From: Butyrivibrio sp. X503
GTDB taxonomy: Bacteria; Bacillota; Clostridia; Lachnospirales; Lachnospiraceae
Reading direction: 5' to 3'
DNA: 64,000 bases
Assembly: GCF_003625475.1 (NCBI RefSeq)
Contig: NZ_RAIQ01000010.1
Coordinates: 39,489 to 103,488 of the forward strand
Below the pieces are notes generated by a model. The model was not told where the DNA came from, made no database searches, and was given only the letters and a program-made list of their open reading frames with translations. This document shows, in pieces, positions 52,799 through 62,396 of the stretch; positions within the stretch are counted from its first letter, which is position 1, and the number at the start of each line of letters is the position of its first letter. A program made the translations under genes and the position numbers.

Positions 52799-53816
52799 AG
52801 AATTTACCAGCCTTTGCAGCTTCTTCGATTGAAACGGCTGTAGAAACAGTCATACCAACCATCGGGTTGTTACCAGCGCCGATAAGACCCATCATCTCAA
52901 CGTGAGCGGGAACTGATGAAGATCCTGCGAACTGAGCATCTGAGTGCATACGACCCATAGTATCTGTCATACCGTAAGAAGCGGGACCTGCAGCCATGTT
53001 ATCGGGGTGAAGTGTACGTCCTGTACCACCGCCTGAAGCAACTGAGAAGTACTTCTTGCCTGCCTCTGTACGCTCCTTCTTGTATGTTCCTGCAACGGGA
53101 TGCTGGAATCTTGTAGGATTGGTTGAGTTACCTGTGATAGATACGTCAACGTTCTCCTTCCACATGATAGCAACACCTTCCTGTACGTCGTTAGCGCCGT
53201 AGCAGTTAACCTTTGCACGAGGTGAATCAGCATCCTTAGAATAGCACTTTCTGAATACTTCCTTTACCTCGCCTGTGTAATAATCGTACTGAGTCTCAAC
53301 ATATGTGAAACCGTTGATACGAGAAATGATCTGAGCTGCGTCTTTTCCAAGACCGTTAAGAATAACTCTAAGGGGTTTCTGACGAACCTTGTTAGCCTTC
53401 TCAGCGATACCGATAGCACCCTCAGCAGCAGCGAATGACTCGTGACCTGCAAGGAATGCGAAGCACTCTGTATCCTCTTCAAGAAGCATCTTACCAAGGT
53501 TACCGTGTCCAAGACCAACCTTACGACGGTCTGCAACAGATCCGGGGATGCAGAAAGCCTGAAGACCGATACCGATTGCAGCAGCAGCCTCAGAAGCCTT
53601 GCGGCAGCCCTTCTTGATAGCGATAGCGGCACCTACTGTGTAAGCCCACTTAGCGTTCTCGAAACAGATAGGCTGAATACCTTCGATGAGCTTGTAAACA
53701 TCGATGCCTGCAGCCATTGTAATATCTTTACACTCTTCTACTGAAGAAATCCCATACTCCTTAAGGCAAGCCAGGATCTGGGGCTCTCTTCTTTCATATG
53801 ATTCAAATAAAGCCAT
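52797..53816 (-). CDS. GGGtGRT family protein
   Basis: The product is 339 residues. The name-giving motif is present (VASGGGTGRTLHPDNMAAG), with MGRMHSDAQFAGSSSVPAH following, and an N-terminal AIKKGCRKASEAAAAIGIGLQ region. This family is widespread in anaerobes; its function is not established. It is encoded 23 bp after a NifU-like scaffold gene, a recurring neighbour, so a link to iron-sulfur clusters is inferred. Cytoplasmic, no signal peptide. Confidence 0.85.
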   Translation of the reverse strand: MALFESYERREPQILACLKEYGISSVEECKDITMAAGIDVYKLIEGIQPICFENAKWAYTVGAAIAIKKGCRKASEAAAAIGIGLQAFCIPGSVADRRKVGLGHGNLGKMLLEEDTECFAFLAGHESFAAAEGAIGIAEKANKVRQKPLRVILNGLGKDAAQIISRINGFTYVETQYDYYTGEVKEVFRKCYSKDADSPRAKVNCYGANDVQEGVAIMWKENVDVSITGNSTNPTRFQHPVAGTYKKERTEAGKKYFSVASGGGTGRTLHPDNMAAGPASYGMTDTMGRMHSDAQFAGSSSVPAHVEMMGLIGAGNNPMVGMTVSTAVSIEEAAKAGKF

Positions 53817-53839
53817 TTTATATTCCTCCTTACCTTCAA

Positions 53840-54532
53840 TTACTCTTTTCTGGGATCAATGAATCTGGCAGCGTCAGCAACACGTCCGTACTGACCCTTA
53901 GCCTTCTCTATAGCTGTGTTAGCGTCATCACCGGCCTTGATGAAATCCATCATCTTGCCGAAGTTAACATACTTGTATCCGATGATCTCGTCGTTCTCAT
54001 CAAGAGCAACCTCTGTGATGTAACCATCAGTAAGCTCAAGATAACGAGGTCCCTTATCAAGTGTTCCGTAAGTTGTACCAACCATTGAACGAGCACCCTT
54101 ACCAAGATCCTCAAGACCTGCACCGATAACAAGTCCGCCCTCTGAGAATGCAGACTGTGTTCTTCCGTATACGATCTGAAGGAAGAGCTCTCTCATAGCT
54201 GTGTTGATAGCGTCACAAACAAGGTCTGTGTTGAGAGCCTCAAGAACTGTAAGTCCGGGAAGAATCTCAGATGCCATAGCTGCTGAATGTGTCATTCCTG
54301 AGCAACCGATTGTCTCTACAAGTGCCTCCTGAATGATACCTTCCTTAACGTTAAGTGAAAGCTTGCAGCAACCCTGCTGAGGTGCACACCAGCCGATACC
54401 GTGTGTATAGCCGGAAATATCCTTAACCTCTTTGGACTGAACCCACTTAGCCTCTTCGGGAATAGGGGCAGCGCCATGATGTACCCCTTGTGTTACGGGA
54501 CACATATTCTTTACCTCTGTTGAGTAAATCAT
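53840..54532 (-). CDS. NifU-like iron-sulfur cluster scaffold-type protein
   Basis: The product is 230 residues from the ATG at 54532, chosen because AAAGGAG lies 8 nt before it. GCCKLSLNVKEGIIQEALVE and TIGCSGMTHSAAMASEIL carry the conserved Cys residues of the IscU/NifU N-terminal type. It is longer than IscU. The neighbouring GGGtGRT gene is a typical partner. Likely role: cluster assembly or delivery to an unknown client. Confidence 0.8.
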   Translation of the reverse strand: MIYSTEVKNMCPVTQGVHHGAAPIPEEAKWVQSKEVKDISGYTHGIGWCAPQQGCCKLSLNVKEGIIQEALVETIGCSGMTHSAAMASEILPGLTVLEALNTDLVCDAINTAMRELFLQIVYGRTQSAFSEGGLVIGAGLEDLGKGARSMVGTTYGTLDKGPRYLELTDGYITEVALDENDEIIGYKYVNFGKMMDFIKAGDDANTAIEKAKGQYGRVADAARFIDPRKE

Positions 54533-54778
54533 GTGAAAATCTCCTTTCATATTGTAAAGTAATTATTCATTACTTACTACCTGATTTGTTTAGACTGACC
54601 ATAGATGTGCCTGCCAAGCACGGTCATAGATGGCAAACGTATATTTCTCAAAAAAGAGTTGCCAAACACATTCGCCAAAACCTATTTTTACATAAAACTG
54701 CGCATATTTCAATGGTAATGTTATTATTTTAACATGATACAGGCGTCATAAGTCCAAAATGCGTACATGCTTGCATAT

Positions 54779-55453
54779 TTAGTCTTCCGTTTTCTCTACA
54801 ATGTGATCCTTATCTTTAAAGATATGATGCGCAGGAATACAGCCTCTTACGCAAGAAAGAGGATATACATTGGACCATCTTCCGATCACCGTTCCGGGGT
54901 TAAGAACACTGTTGCATCCAACCTCAACGTTGTCTCCGAGCATAGCTCCCATTTTCTTGAGCCCCGTCTCTACCTTGTCGTTCTCTCCGTTCTTAACAAC
55001 AACAAGCTTTTTGTCGCTCTTAACGTTGGATGTGATTGAGCCTGCGCCCATGTGTGACTTAAAGCCGAGGATCGAATCTCCGACATAGTTGTAATGAGGA
55101 ACCTGAACCTTATTAAAGAGGATTACGTTCTTAAGCTCTGTTGAGTTTCCTACAACCGCGCCCTTTCCAACGATCGCACTTCCTCTGATAAACGCACACT
55201 GTCTTACTTCCGCGTCCTCATCGATGATGCAAGGTCCGCCGATATAAGCGGAGTCAAAAACCTTCGCGCTCTTTGCAACCCAGACATTCTCGCCGCGCTT
55301 TTCAAACTTATCTGCGGGAAGCTTGTTTCCGAGCTCTATGATATAATCCTTGATCCCTGCAAGAAGCTCCCACGGATACTCCTTGGTCTTCATGAAATCC
55401 GCAGCGATAGTCTCGTTCAGATCATACATATTTGAAATCTTAAATTCTTCCAT
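54779..55453 (-). CDS. Left-handed beta-helix protein (GlmU C-terminal-like)
   Basis: The product is 224 residues. About 60 helical residues are followed by hexapeptide repeats (VRQCAFIRGSAIVGKGAVVG, GDSILGFKSHMGAGSITSNV, GDNVEVGCNSVLNPGTVIG), the fold of UDP-GlcNAc pyrophosphorylase/acetyltransferase C-termini. No nucleotidyltransferase domain is present. It probably acts on a nucleotide sugar or acyl donor, but the substrate cannot be told. It follows topB with a 1-bp gap. Confidence 0.75.
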   Translation of the reverse strand: MEEFKISNMYDLNETIAADFMKTKEYPWELLAGIKDYIIELGNKLPADKFEKRGENVWVAKSAKVFDSAYIGGPCIIDEDAEVRQCAFIRGSAIVGKGAVVGNSTELKNVILFNKVQVPHYNYVGDSILGFKSHMGAGSITSNVKSDKKLVVVKNGENDKVETGLKKMGAMLGDNVEVGCNSVLNPGTVIGRWSNVYPLSCVRGCIPAHHIFKDKDHIVEKTED

Positions 55454-55454
55454 T

Positions 55455-57572
55455 TTAATTCTCCTTTACTTTATCGGAAGCCTTCTTGCCGGCAGACTTC
55501 TTGGCTGTTCCGGCCTTCTTTGCTCCGCTCTTAGCTGTGCTCTTATAATTTGATGCAACGTAGTCAAACCTTGAACGCAAAAGACCTCTGTAATCGTTGT
55601 CCTTAACAAGGTTCGTCCTCTTACTTACGAAGTCGTCGAGCTTAGTCATATACTCATTTTCCGAGATCTCGCCGTTTGCAACGCCGGTAAGTCCCTTCTC
55701 CCAGCTTGCCGTAAGCGCGGGATTGAGCATGGGCTTCATCGAGCACGCAACGGTCTCATAGACCATCTCTCCCATCTGTGTGGGCGTGATTATCTGGGTC
55801 TTTTTATTAAGATTAAGGTACTTAATGTTGACGAGCTTAGTAAGTATACCCGCTCTCGTCGCACTCGTTCCGATTCCCGAGCCCTTGATCTGAGCGCGTA
55901 GCTCCTCATCTTCGATAAACTGTCCGGCATTCTCCATCGTAAGGATGATCGTTCCGGAGTTGTATCTCTTGGGCGGCGAAGTCTCGCCTTCTTTTAGGTT
56001 AAAAGACTCTGCGGGGAGCTTGTCGCCCTTCTTTAATTTCTGAAGGTGCTCGAAGAGTTCCTCATCGGTCACGGTCTCCTCTTCGCTCTCCTTATTGTCG
56101 TCCTTGTCATCATTATTCTTGGCCTTGTCCTTAAAGAAGGAATAGTCCATAACATGCAGATATCCCTTGGCAGTCAATATCTTGAAGTTTGCAAAAAAGC
56201 TCTCGATCTTGCCTTCGTGTTCCTTACTGTCCATGGTAAGTGAAAGCGCCACTTTACTGTAGGTCGCTGACGGGTAAAAGACGGCCAGAAAACGCCTTAC
56301 TATTATCTCATAGACCTTGGCCGACGTTGGGCTTAAGCTCTGAAGCGCCGACAATCCCTGGCCTGTCGGAATAATTGCATAGTGGTCTGTAATTGCTTTG
56401 TCGTTGACATATCTTGTCTTCTCAATACCTTTATAGGACTCATGCTGCAGGATTGCCTTGGCAAACACGGCGCACGGTTCATACGAAGTAAGTCCCTTTA
56501 TATTCTGACTGATGACCTTGGCGATGGCACTAGACATTACACGCGCATCGGTTCTTGGATAAGTCGTCAGTTTCTTTTCATATAATTCCTGAGCTACAGC
56601 CAGCGTCTCGTCGGGATTTATCTTAAAAAATCTCGAGCAGTCATTTTGAAGCTCCGCAAGGTTATACAGAAGCGGCGCGTTCTTGACTTCTTTTTTCTTC
56701 TCACACTTAACTACTGTGGCTTCCACAGGAACAGCACCGAGAGACGTTATCAGCTCCTGCGCATCCTCTTTGGTCTTAAAGCCCTTCTCGCTGTAGAGCT
56801 TGGGCGAATTGTCGTAGAAAGATTCGGGCGTAACTCTCCACTCGGCATCACACTCTTTTCCGCCGATATTGATGCCCGCAAGCACGCGGTAAAAAGGCGT
56901 CTTTACAAACTCTCGTATCTCTCTTTCCCTGTCGACTACAATGCCCAAAACGCAGGTCATTACTCGTCCGACCGAAATAACGCACTTATCAAGATTAAGG
57001 TAATTCTTGATGGAATACGCATATTTCAGCGTCAGAGCCCTGGAGAAATTGATACCCATGAGGTAATCCTCTTTTGCCCTAAGAAAAGCGGAAGCGCCGA
57101 GATTATCATACTCGGAGTCATCCTTGGCTTCTCGTATTCCGCGCAGGATCTCATCCTCGGTCTGCGAATCGATCCAGACTCTTTTACGCGTCTTACCTGT
57201 AACGCCCGCCTGCATGTCAACGAGACGGTATATGTATTCACCCTCGCGTCCCGAGTCGGTGCATATATATATCGTATCGACGTCGTCTCTGGTCAAAAGA
57301 CCTTTCACGGTCCTAAACTGCTTGGAAACATTCCCTATAACTTCGTATTTAAAATTCTGTGGGATAAAAGGAAGTGTGTCGAGCGACCACCTCTTGTACT
57401 TATCGTCGTAGACTTCAGGATAGCTCATGGTTACCAGATGTCCGACGCACCACGTTACGATAGCATCATCAGACTCCAGGTAACCGTCTTTCCTGGAAAA
57501 ATTTATCTTCATCGCCGAGGCAAAAGCCTGGGCAACACTAGGTTTTTCAGCAATGTAAACGCTCTTAGCCAT
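55455..57572 (-). CDS. topB: DNA topoisomerase III
   Basis: The product is 705 residues, a type IA topoisomerase. The TOPRIM domain begins YIAEKPSVAQAFASAM and contains CTDSGREGEYIYR. The catalytic Tyr is in TTYPRTDARVMSSAI. GSGIGTSATRAGILTKLVN is also conserved. The C-terminus is a Lys/Ala/Ser-rich tail rather than zinc fingers, as in the Firmicutes TopB group. Function: decatenation and relaxation of negative supercoils. Its start overlaps the stop of the upstream ATPase gene by 8 bp. Confidence 0.95.
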   Translation of the reverse strand: MAKSVYIAEKPSVAQAFASAMKINFSRKDGYLESDDAIVTWCVGHLVTMSYPEVYDDKYKRWSLDTLPFIPQNFKYEVIGNVSKQFRTVKGLLTRDDVDTIYICTDSGREGEYIYRLVDMQAGVTGKTRKRVWIDSQTEDEILRGIREAKDDSEYDNLGASAFLRAKEDYLMGINFSRALTLKYAYSIKNYLNLDKCVISVGRVMTCVLGIVVDREREIREFVKTPFYRVLAGINIGGKECDAEWRVTPESFYDNSPKLYSEKGFKTKEDAQELITSLGAVPVEATVVKCEKKKEVKNAPLLYNLAELQNDCSRFFKINPDETLAVAQELYEKKLTTYPRTDARVMSSAIAKVISQNIKGLTSYEPCAVFAKAILQHESYKGIEKTRYVNDKAITDHYAIIPTGQGLSALQSLSPTSAKVYEIIVRRFLAVFYPSATYSKVALSLTMDSKEHEGKIESFFANFKILTAKGYLHVMDYSFFKDKAKNNDDKDDNKESEEETVTDEELFEHLQKLKKGDKLPAESFNLKEGETSPPKRYNSGTIILTMENAGQFIEDEELRAQIKGSGIGTSATRAGILTKLVNIKYLNLNKKTQIITPTQMGEMVYETVACSMKPMLNPALTASWEKGLTGVANGEISENEYMTKLDDFVSKRTNLVKDNDYRGLLRSRFDYVASNYKSTAKSGAKKAGTAKKSAGKKASDKVKEN

Positions 57573-58944
57573 TCGTCAATTCATCTATACCTATGAGTCT
57601 CAGCTTGGAATCAGGCTTCATCGACGCATCAATCAGCCAAGCGTCAAACCCTACCGTTGAGAACAGATAGAAATAATCTCCCTCAAGTCTTGCTTTTTGT
57701 GCGCAGGACCAAAGGCTCTCCAAGTCGGCGTGAGTCGCCTGTTTCTGCCAAAAACACATTCCAATGGCGGTATCTCCGGTATCGCTCTGTACGATGATAT
57801 CGAGATTGCCGGATTTTCCTATCCACTCACCCTCTTCAGATACATCGAACGGAAAAACTCCTCTGTCCATGCACCTGTACAGGTATTCGCGACATACCGT
57901 CTTGAAATATTCCGATGCGTAGCTTTGCATTCCTGCCGATATAAATATATCATAAAATTGCTCCGCAGGCATCTGCGTAAGACTACTTTCATTTGGGAAG
58001 ATAAATCTGAAATAGAAATCCAGCAAAGGGTCCTCTATCTTATAGGCTCCTTTTACAACATTCTCTCTTCCCGCATTTCCGAATGAATAAACCTTACTGG
58101 CAAAATCATGATGAATCAAGGTCTTAAGATAAACCGATATCTTGGCTCTTGAAAAGCCCGTTGCATGATAAATATCGTTGAGCTTGTTAATGCCTCTTGC
58201 CATAACGGACAGGATCGTGTGATAAACAGACGTCTCTCTTAAATCCTTGGATGTAAGCCTGAGCGCCTCTCCGTAAAGATATGACGAAGGATCAAGGATA
58301 TTCTTGCACACGTTTTCTTTAAAGGATAAAGAATCGTCAAAGTATCTCCATAAAGCCGTCTGACCGCCAAGTACAGAATACGAAAGAACCGCGTCTTTGT
58401 AGCTCATCTTGGGATAGAATGCTCTCATTGAAGAAAACGGAAGAGGTTTGATTTTCCTGAATCCGACTATATCGGCAGCGAAGCTTCCCATCTGTCCGAC
58501 CATGCTGTTTTCGACCCAGTTGATATCGTGGCTCACAAGAAGAACGAGTATCTGCCTGTATCTGCCATACTCTTTTACAAAGCTTACAAGCGACTCCATG
58601 AAACCGGGGCTTGTCTTAATGATATTCTCGAAATTCCTGACAATAAAAATAAACGGAGCCTTGCCTGCAGATTCCGCACAGGCTGTAAAGATATCTGAGT
58701 AAGTCGGATCGTCTTTGACGGCGATCCTGTTACTTTTAAGTTCTCCGGTCCACAAAAAGAGCTGCTCCCTCTCAGATGCGGAGCGAGCAGAATAATAAAA
58801 GCTCTTTCTGTTTTCCGTAAATTTGGACAAAAGAGCAGAATGCTCAATATTCCTGTGTCCGTAGACAACAAGAATATTGGATAATCCGCTCTCATAGTAT
58901 CTGTTTAAAAAACGTAAATCTTCTGATCTTTGCGCTTCCATCAT
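57565..58944 (-). CDS. AAA/DUF234-type ATPase family protein with degenerate motifs
   Basis: The product is 459 residues. Layout matches the archaeal-type ATPase family with a C-terminal DUF234 (PD-(D/E)xK-like) domain: NRYYESGLSNILVVYG in the P-loop region, the middle FSRAKISVYLKTLIHHDF winged helix, and YFRFIFPNES followed by CREYLYRC. The Walker A is degenerate (YGHRNIEHSALLSKF, no GKT/S) and Walker B reads FIFIVRNFE without the DE pair. The nuclease-like region has GNLDIIVQ but then AIGMCFWQ where a Glu-x-Lys is usual. So neither ATPase nor nuclease activity is expected. Coupled to topB. Confidence 0.75.
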   Translation of the reverse strand: MMEAQRSEDLRFLNRYYESGLSNILVVYGHRNIEHSALLSKFTENRKSFYYSARSASEREQLFLWTGELKSNRIAVKDDPTYSDIFTACAESAGKAPFIFIVRNFENIIKTSPGFMESLVSFVKEYGRYRQILVLLVSHDINWVENSMVGQMGSFAADIVGFRKIKPLPFSSMRAFYPKMSYKDAVLSYSVLGGQTALWRYFDDSLSFKENVCKNILDPSSYLYGEALRLTSKDLRETSVYHTILSVMARGINKLNDIYHATGFSRAKISVYLKTLIHHDFASKVYSFGNAGRENVVKGAYKIEDPLLDFYFRFIFPNESSLTQMPAEQFYDIFISAGMQSYASEYFKTVCREYLYRCMDRGVFPFDVSEEGEWIGKSGNLDIIVQSDTGDTAIGMCFWQKQATHADLESLWSCAQKARLEGDYFYLFSTVGFDAWLIDASMKPDSKLRLIGIDELTNG

Positions 58945-58954
58945 TATACTTTTA

Positions 58955-60040
58955 TCACTTTTTGTTGATGTATCCGCTTGCCTTAAGAAGCTCTGCGCAC
59001 TCTACGGCTCCGCCTGCAGCACCACGAAGTGTGTTGTGTGAAAGACCAACGAACTTCCAATCGTAAACGCTGTCCTCACGGATTCTTCCGATGCTTACGC
59101 CCATACCGTTCTCATAGTTAACATCAAGTGTGATCTGAGGTCTGTTGTCCTCCTGCATGTACTGGATGAACTGCTTGGGAGCGCTGGGAAGCTCGAGTTT
59201 CTGAGGAAGTCCCGAGAACTGCTCAAGTTTCTCGATGAGCTGCTCCTTTGTAGGGTTCTTTTTGAACTTAACGAATGCAGCAGCTGTGTGTCCGTAAAGA
59301 ACAGGGATTCTGATGCACTGGCATGTGATCTTAACGTCATCGGCAGGAACGATCACGCCGTTCTCAACCTTACCCCAGATTCTGAGGGGCTCTTTCTCTG
59401 ACTTCTCTTCCTCACCTGAAATGAAAGGAATAACGTTGCCAACCATCTCGGGCCACTCTTCGAAGTTCTTACCTGCACCTGAGATAGCCTGGTATGTTGT
59501 AGCTACTACCTCGTAGGGCTCAAACTCTTTCCATGCTGTAAGAGCGGGTGTGTAGCTCTGGATTGAGCAGTTGGGCTTAACAGCGATGAAACCTGCGTTT
59601 GTGCCAAGTCTCTTTTTCTGGAACTCGATAACATCCATATGCTCAGGATTGATCTCAGGGATGATCATGGGAACATCGGGTGTCCATCTGTGTGCACTGT
59701 TATTGGAAACAACAGGTGTCTCAGTCTTAGCGTACTCTTCCTCGATAGCCTTGATCTCATCCTTAGACATGTTTACGGCTGAAAGAACAAAATCAACGTC
59801 CTCAGAAACGCCCTTAACATCAGTAACGTCCTTGATAACGATGTTCTTGATTGAATCGGGAATAGGACCATCCATCTTCCATCTGTTTCCTACTGCCTCT
59901 TCGTAAGTCTGTCCTGCAGAACGAGGGCTGGCTGCGATTGTCTTAACCTCAAACCAAGGGTGATTGTTGAGGATAGAGATGAATCTCTGTCCGACCATTC
60001 CTGTACCGCCAAGTACGGCAACCTGCAATTTGTTACTCAT
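58955..60040 (-). CDS. asd: Aspartate-semialdehyde dehydrogenase
   Basis: The product is 361 residues of the archaeal/USG-1-like branch. NADP motif LGGTGMVGQRFISIL; catalytic Cys in VKPNCSIQSYTPAL; conserved SNNSAHRWTPDVPM and YQAISGAGKNFEEW; C-terminal NTLRGAAGGAVECAELL. Reaction: aspartyl phosphate to L-aspartate semialdehyde, the precursor of lysine, threonine, methionine and also of carboxyspermidine made by the polyamine operon in this window. Upstream of the DUF234 ATPase by 10 bp on the same strand. Confidence 0.95.
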   Translation of the reverse strand: MSNKLQVAVLGGTGMVGQRFISILNNHPWFEVKTIAASPRSAGQTYEEAVGNRWKMDGPIPDSIKNIVIKDVTDVKGVSEDVDFVLSAVNMSKDEIKAIEEEYAKTETPVVSNNSAHRWTPDVPMIIPEINPEHMDVIEFQKKRLGTNAGFIAVKPNCSIQSYTPALTAWKEFEPYEVVATTYQAISGAGKNFEEWPEMVGNVIPFISGEEEKSEKEPLRIWGKVENGVIVPADDVKITCQCIRIPVLYGHTAAAFVKFKKNPTKEQLIEKLEQFSGLPQKLELPSAPKQFIQYMQEDNRPQITLDVNYENGMGVSIGRIREDSVYDWKFVGLSHNTLRGAAGGAVECAELLKASGYINKK

Positions 60041-60105
60041 AATACTGTTACTCCTCCTAAAATTAAATATGATCCTTTATGTGAAAAAATATATTTGCCT
60101 GTTTA

Positions 60106-61494
60106 TCAGTGCATCTCGAACTCTTTAAGGAACTTGCCGTTGAGCTCTATTACCTTCTTCATCGCATCCGCTCCGGGAGCTCCGATAGTAAGACGCTTGC
60201 TTACGCATGTCTCAAGGCTGATCGCATCAAAGATATCTTCGTCAAAAAGCTCGGAGAATTCCTTCAGCTCTTTTAACTCAAGATCATCGATCGCGCACTT
60301 CTTATCTATACAATAAAGAACAAGTCTTCCGATAACAGAATGCGCATCTCTAAACGGCATTCCCTTATTTACCAGGTAATCTGCCGCATCAGTAGCGTTG
60401 GTAAAGCCCATCATCGCGCTCTTTTCCATCGGTTCCTTATTGAATTTGATAGTTCTTAGCATGTCTGCAAATAATGTAAGGCAGTCAGAAACTGTATCGA
60501 TCGCATCGAATGCCGCCTCCTTGTCCTCCTGCATATCCTTGTTGTATGCAAGCGGAATGCCCTTCATAGTTGTCAAAAGAGACATCAAGTCGCCATACAC
60601 TCGACCTGTCTTACCTCTTACAAGCTCCGCGATGTCGGGATTCTTCTTCTGCGGCATAATGCTGCTTCCGGTTGAATACGCATCGTCTATGTCTACAAAT
60701 CTGTACTCATTGCAGTTCCAGATGATGATCTCTTCGCTGAATCTTGAAAGATGCATCATGATCGTAGACAGCGCTGATAAGAACTCTATAAGGTAATCTC
60801 TGTCGGATACGGAATCCATGCTGTTGAGCGTCGGTCCGTAGAAATCAAGGAGCTGCGCCGTGTACTCTCTGTCAAGAGGATACGTTGTTCCTGCAAGTGC
60901 TCCTGCTCCCAAAGGACAATAGTTCATTCTATTATATATGTCCTTCATCCTTAAGATATCTCTTTTGAACATCTCAAAGTATGCGCCCACGTGGTGAGCA
61001 AGTGTAACGGGCTGTGCCTTCTGAAGGTGTGTGAATCCCGGCATGTAAGTGTCGATGCCGTCCTTCATGATGGTGTCGAGCGTTTCAAGCATGTTCTTAA
61101 GAAGTCCTGCCATGTGCTCGACTTCGCCCCTTGCGTAAAGTCTCATATCAAGTGCAACCTGATCGTTACGGCTGCGTCCCGTGTGTACCTTCTTGCCGGC
61201 ATCTCCCACTCTCTCGATGAGGTTAGCCTCAAGAAAACTGTGGATGTCTTCATACTTGGTGCTGATCTCAAGCTTACCTGCCTTGACATCCTCAAGGATC
61301 GAATCAAGCCCCTTTAATATGAGGTCTCTCTCTTCCTCAGTGATGATGCCCTGCTTGGCAAGCATTGTCGCATGAGCCTTGCTGCCTCGTACATCCACTT
61401 CCAAAAATCTCTTATCGAACGTGATGGAAGCGTTAAAATTCCATGCCAGTTCGTTGATACTTCCTGTAAATCTACCGCCCCAAAGTTGCGCCAT
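60106..61494 (-). CDS. argH: Argininosuccinate lyase
   Basis: The product is 462 residues from the ATG at 61494 (MAQLWGGRFTGSINELAWNF), the usual family start; an upstream in-frame ATG at 61623 is not used by homologs. Motifs: HTGRSRNDQVALDMRLYAR, TYMPGFTHLQKAQPVTLAHH, GAGALAGTTYPLDRE, and the fumarase/ASL signature SSIMPQKKNPDIAEL with the catalytic Ser loop. Reaction: argininosuccinate to arginine plus fumarate. Supplies arginine, the starting point of the polyamine operon. No other arg gene is in the window. Confidence 0.97.
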   Translation of the reverse strand: MAQLWGGRFTGSINELAWNFNASITFDKRFLEVDVRGSKAHATMLAKQGIITEEERDLILKGLDSILEDVKAGKLEISTKYEDIHSFLEANLIERVGDAGKKVHTGRSRNDQVALDMRLYARGEVEHMAGLLKNMLETLDTIMKDGIDTYMPGFTHLQKAQPVTLAHHVGAYFEMFKRDILRMKDIYNRMNYCPLGAGALAGTTYPLDREYTAQLLDFYGPTLNSMDSVSDRDYLIEFLSALSTIMMHLSRFSEEIIIWNCNEYRFVDIDDAYSTGSSIMPQKKNPDIAELVRGKTGRVYGDLMSLLTTMKGIPLAYNKDMQEDKEAAFDAIDTVSDCLTLFADMLRTIKFNKEPMEKSAMMGFTNATDAADYLVNKGMPFRDAHSVIGRLVLYCIDKKCAIDDLELKELKEFSELFDEDIFDAISLETCVSKRLTIGAPGADAMKKVIELNGKFLKEFEMH

Positions 61495-61621
61495 TTTATT
61501 ATTCTCCGCTTTTTCATAGTAAAGTAATAAAAAATTATAATCACAACTTAACATATATAAATTCCAAAGACAATGTAAAATATTGACCAAATCTTTTTGG
61601 GTTTCAAAAGAAGTTTTGGGC

Positions 61622-61655
61622 AAAAAAACAAATGTCCGCGTAACGCGGACATTTG
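61622..61655 (-). terminator. Terminator after the nicotinamidase-like gene
   Basis: CAAATGTCCGCG/CGCGGACATTTG (61629-61640 with 61644-61655), loop TAA, followed on the minus strand by seven T. Confidence 0.93.
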
Positions 61656-61711
61656 CATTAATTTTTTCAACAATTGTTTGCGATTTAACCCCACAGTCTG
61701 TGGCTTGGTTC

Positions 61712-62254
61712 TCACTCTATGATTGCAATCTGACAAGAGCTCATGGTCTCAAGCGCTGCCTTGTGCTTGTCGGAAGTTACTCCCGCGCAGCAGGAAGCAT
61801 CTACACTGATATTTATCTCAGGAAGATTGGCCTTTATTAAAAGAGCATTCGAAACAACGCAGATGTCGGTGCAAACACCGATAAGTTCTACAGAAATTTC
61901 CTCTTTTGCAGCGATCTCTTTTATCTTGGCTGCTAGGTCAACAGATCCAAATGTAGGCTTATTTACATATGTTATCTTGTCTGCGTCCTTCTTGGAATCA
62001 AGGGCTTTCTGCACTTCGGCATCTATCTGCCAGCCCGCGCTTCCCTCGATGCAATGCTCAACGGGAAGGTTCTTGCCCTCCTGAGTGGTCATATAGTCAG
62101 ACTGATGTGTATCTCTTGTAACGAAGATATCTTCGGATGCATACTCGCCTATCTTCTTAACAACGGCAGGCACCACCGCCTGCGCTTCCTTGGTTCCGAG
62201 CGCTCCGTCAACAAAGTCTTTTTGCATATCAACGACAACCAGTAGTTTTCTCAT
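61712..62254 (-). CDS. Nicotinamidase-like cysteine hydrolase (isochorismatase family)
   Basis: The product is about 180 residues. The catalytic triad is visible: Asp in VVDMQKDFVDGALG, Lys in VNKPTFGSVDL and Cys in VCTDICVVSNALL. DTHQSDYMTTQEGKNLPVEHC carries the metal-binding Asp/His pattern of nicotinamidases (PncA). Predicted reaction: nicotinamide to nicotinate in NAD salvage; another small amide is possible. Of two adjacent ATGs the second (62254) has better ribosome-site spacing. Single gene with its own terminator. Confidence 0.85.
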   Translation of the reverse strand: MRKLLVVVDMQKDFVDGALGTKEAQAVVPAVVKKIGEYASEDIFVTRDTHQSDYMTTQEGKNLPVEHCIEGSAGWQIDAEVQKALDSKKDADKITYVNKPTFGSVDLAAKIKEIAAKEEISVELIGVCTDICVVSNALLIKANLPEINISVDASCCAGVTSDKHKAALETMSSCQIAIIE

Positions 62255-62328
62255 CATTCTCTCCTCATAAAGTAGTCATAAGTATTATTCAAAGTATTGT
62301 ACTACTTCATGATATTGTCAAGGTGTGA

Positions 62329-62394
62329 GATGCGGCTGCGCCCGCCGAGGCCCTCCGCCATTCGCTTGGGATGCGGCTGCGCTCCGCCGCCAAG
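62329..62394. other. GC-rich hairpins with a 13-bp direct repeat
   Basis: GATGCGGCTGCGC occurs at 62329 and 62370. Each copy can form GCGG/CCGC; the second is enclosed by CTTGG/CCAAG (62365-62369 with 62390-62394). It abuts the stop codon of the next minus-strand gene and may act as its 3' end. Confidence 0.4.
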
Positions 62395-62396
62395 TC

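Noticed and set aside
54590..54680. Operator-like TGCCA/TGGCA repeats upstream of the NifU-like gene
   Set aside because: Arms are only five to six bases with irregular spacing; support is too weak to call a site.
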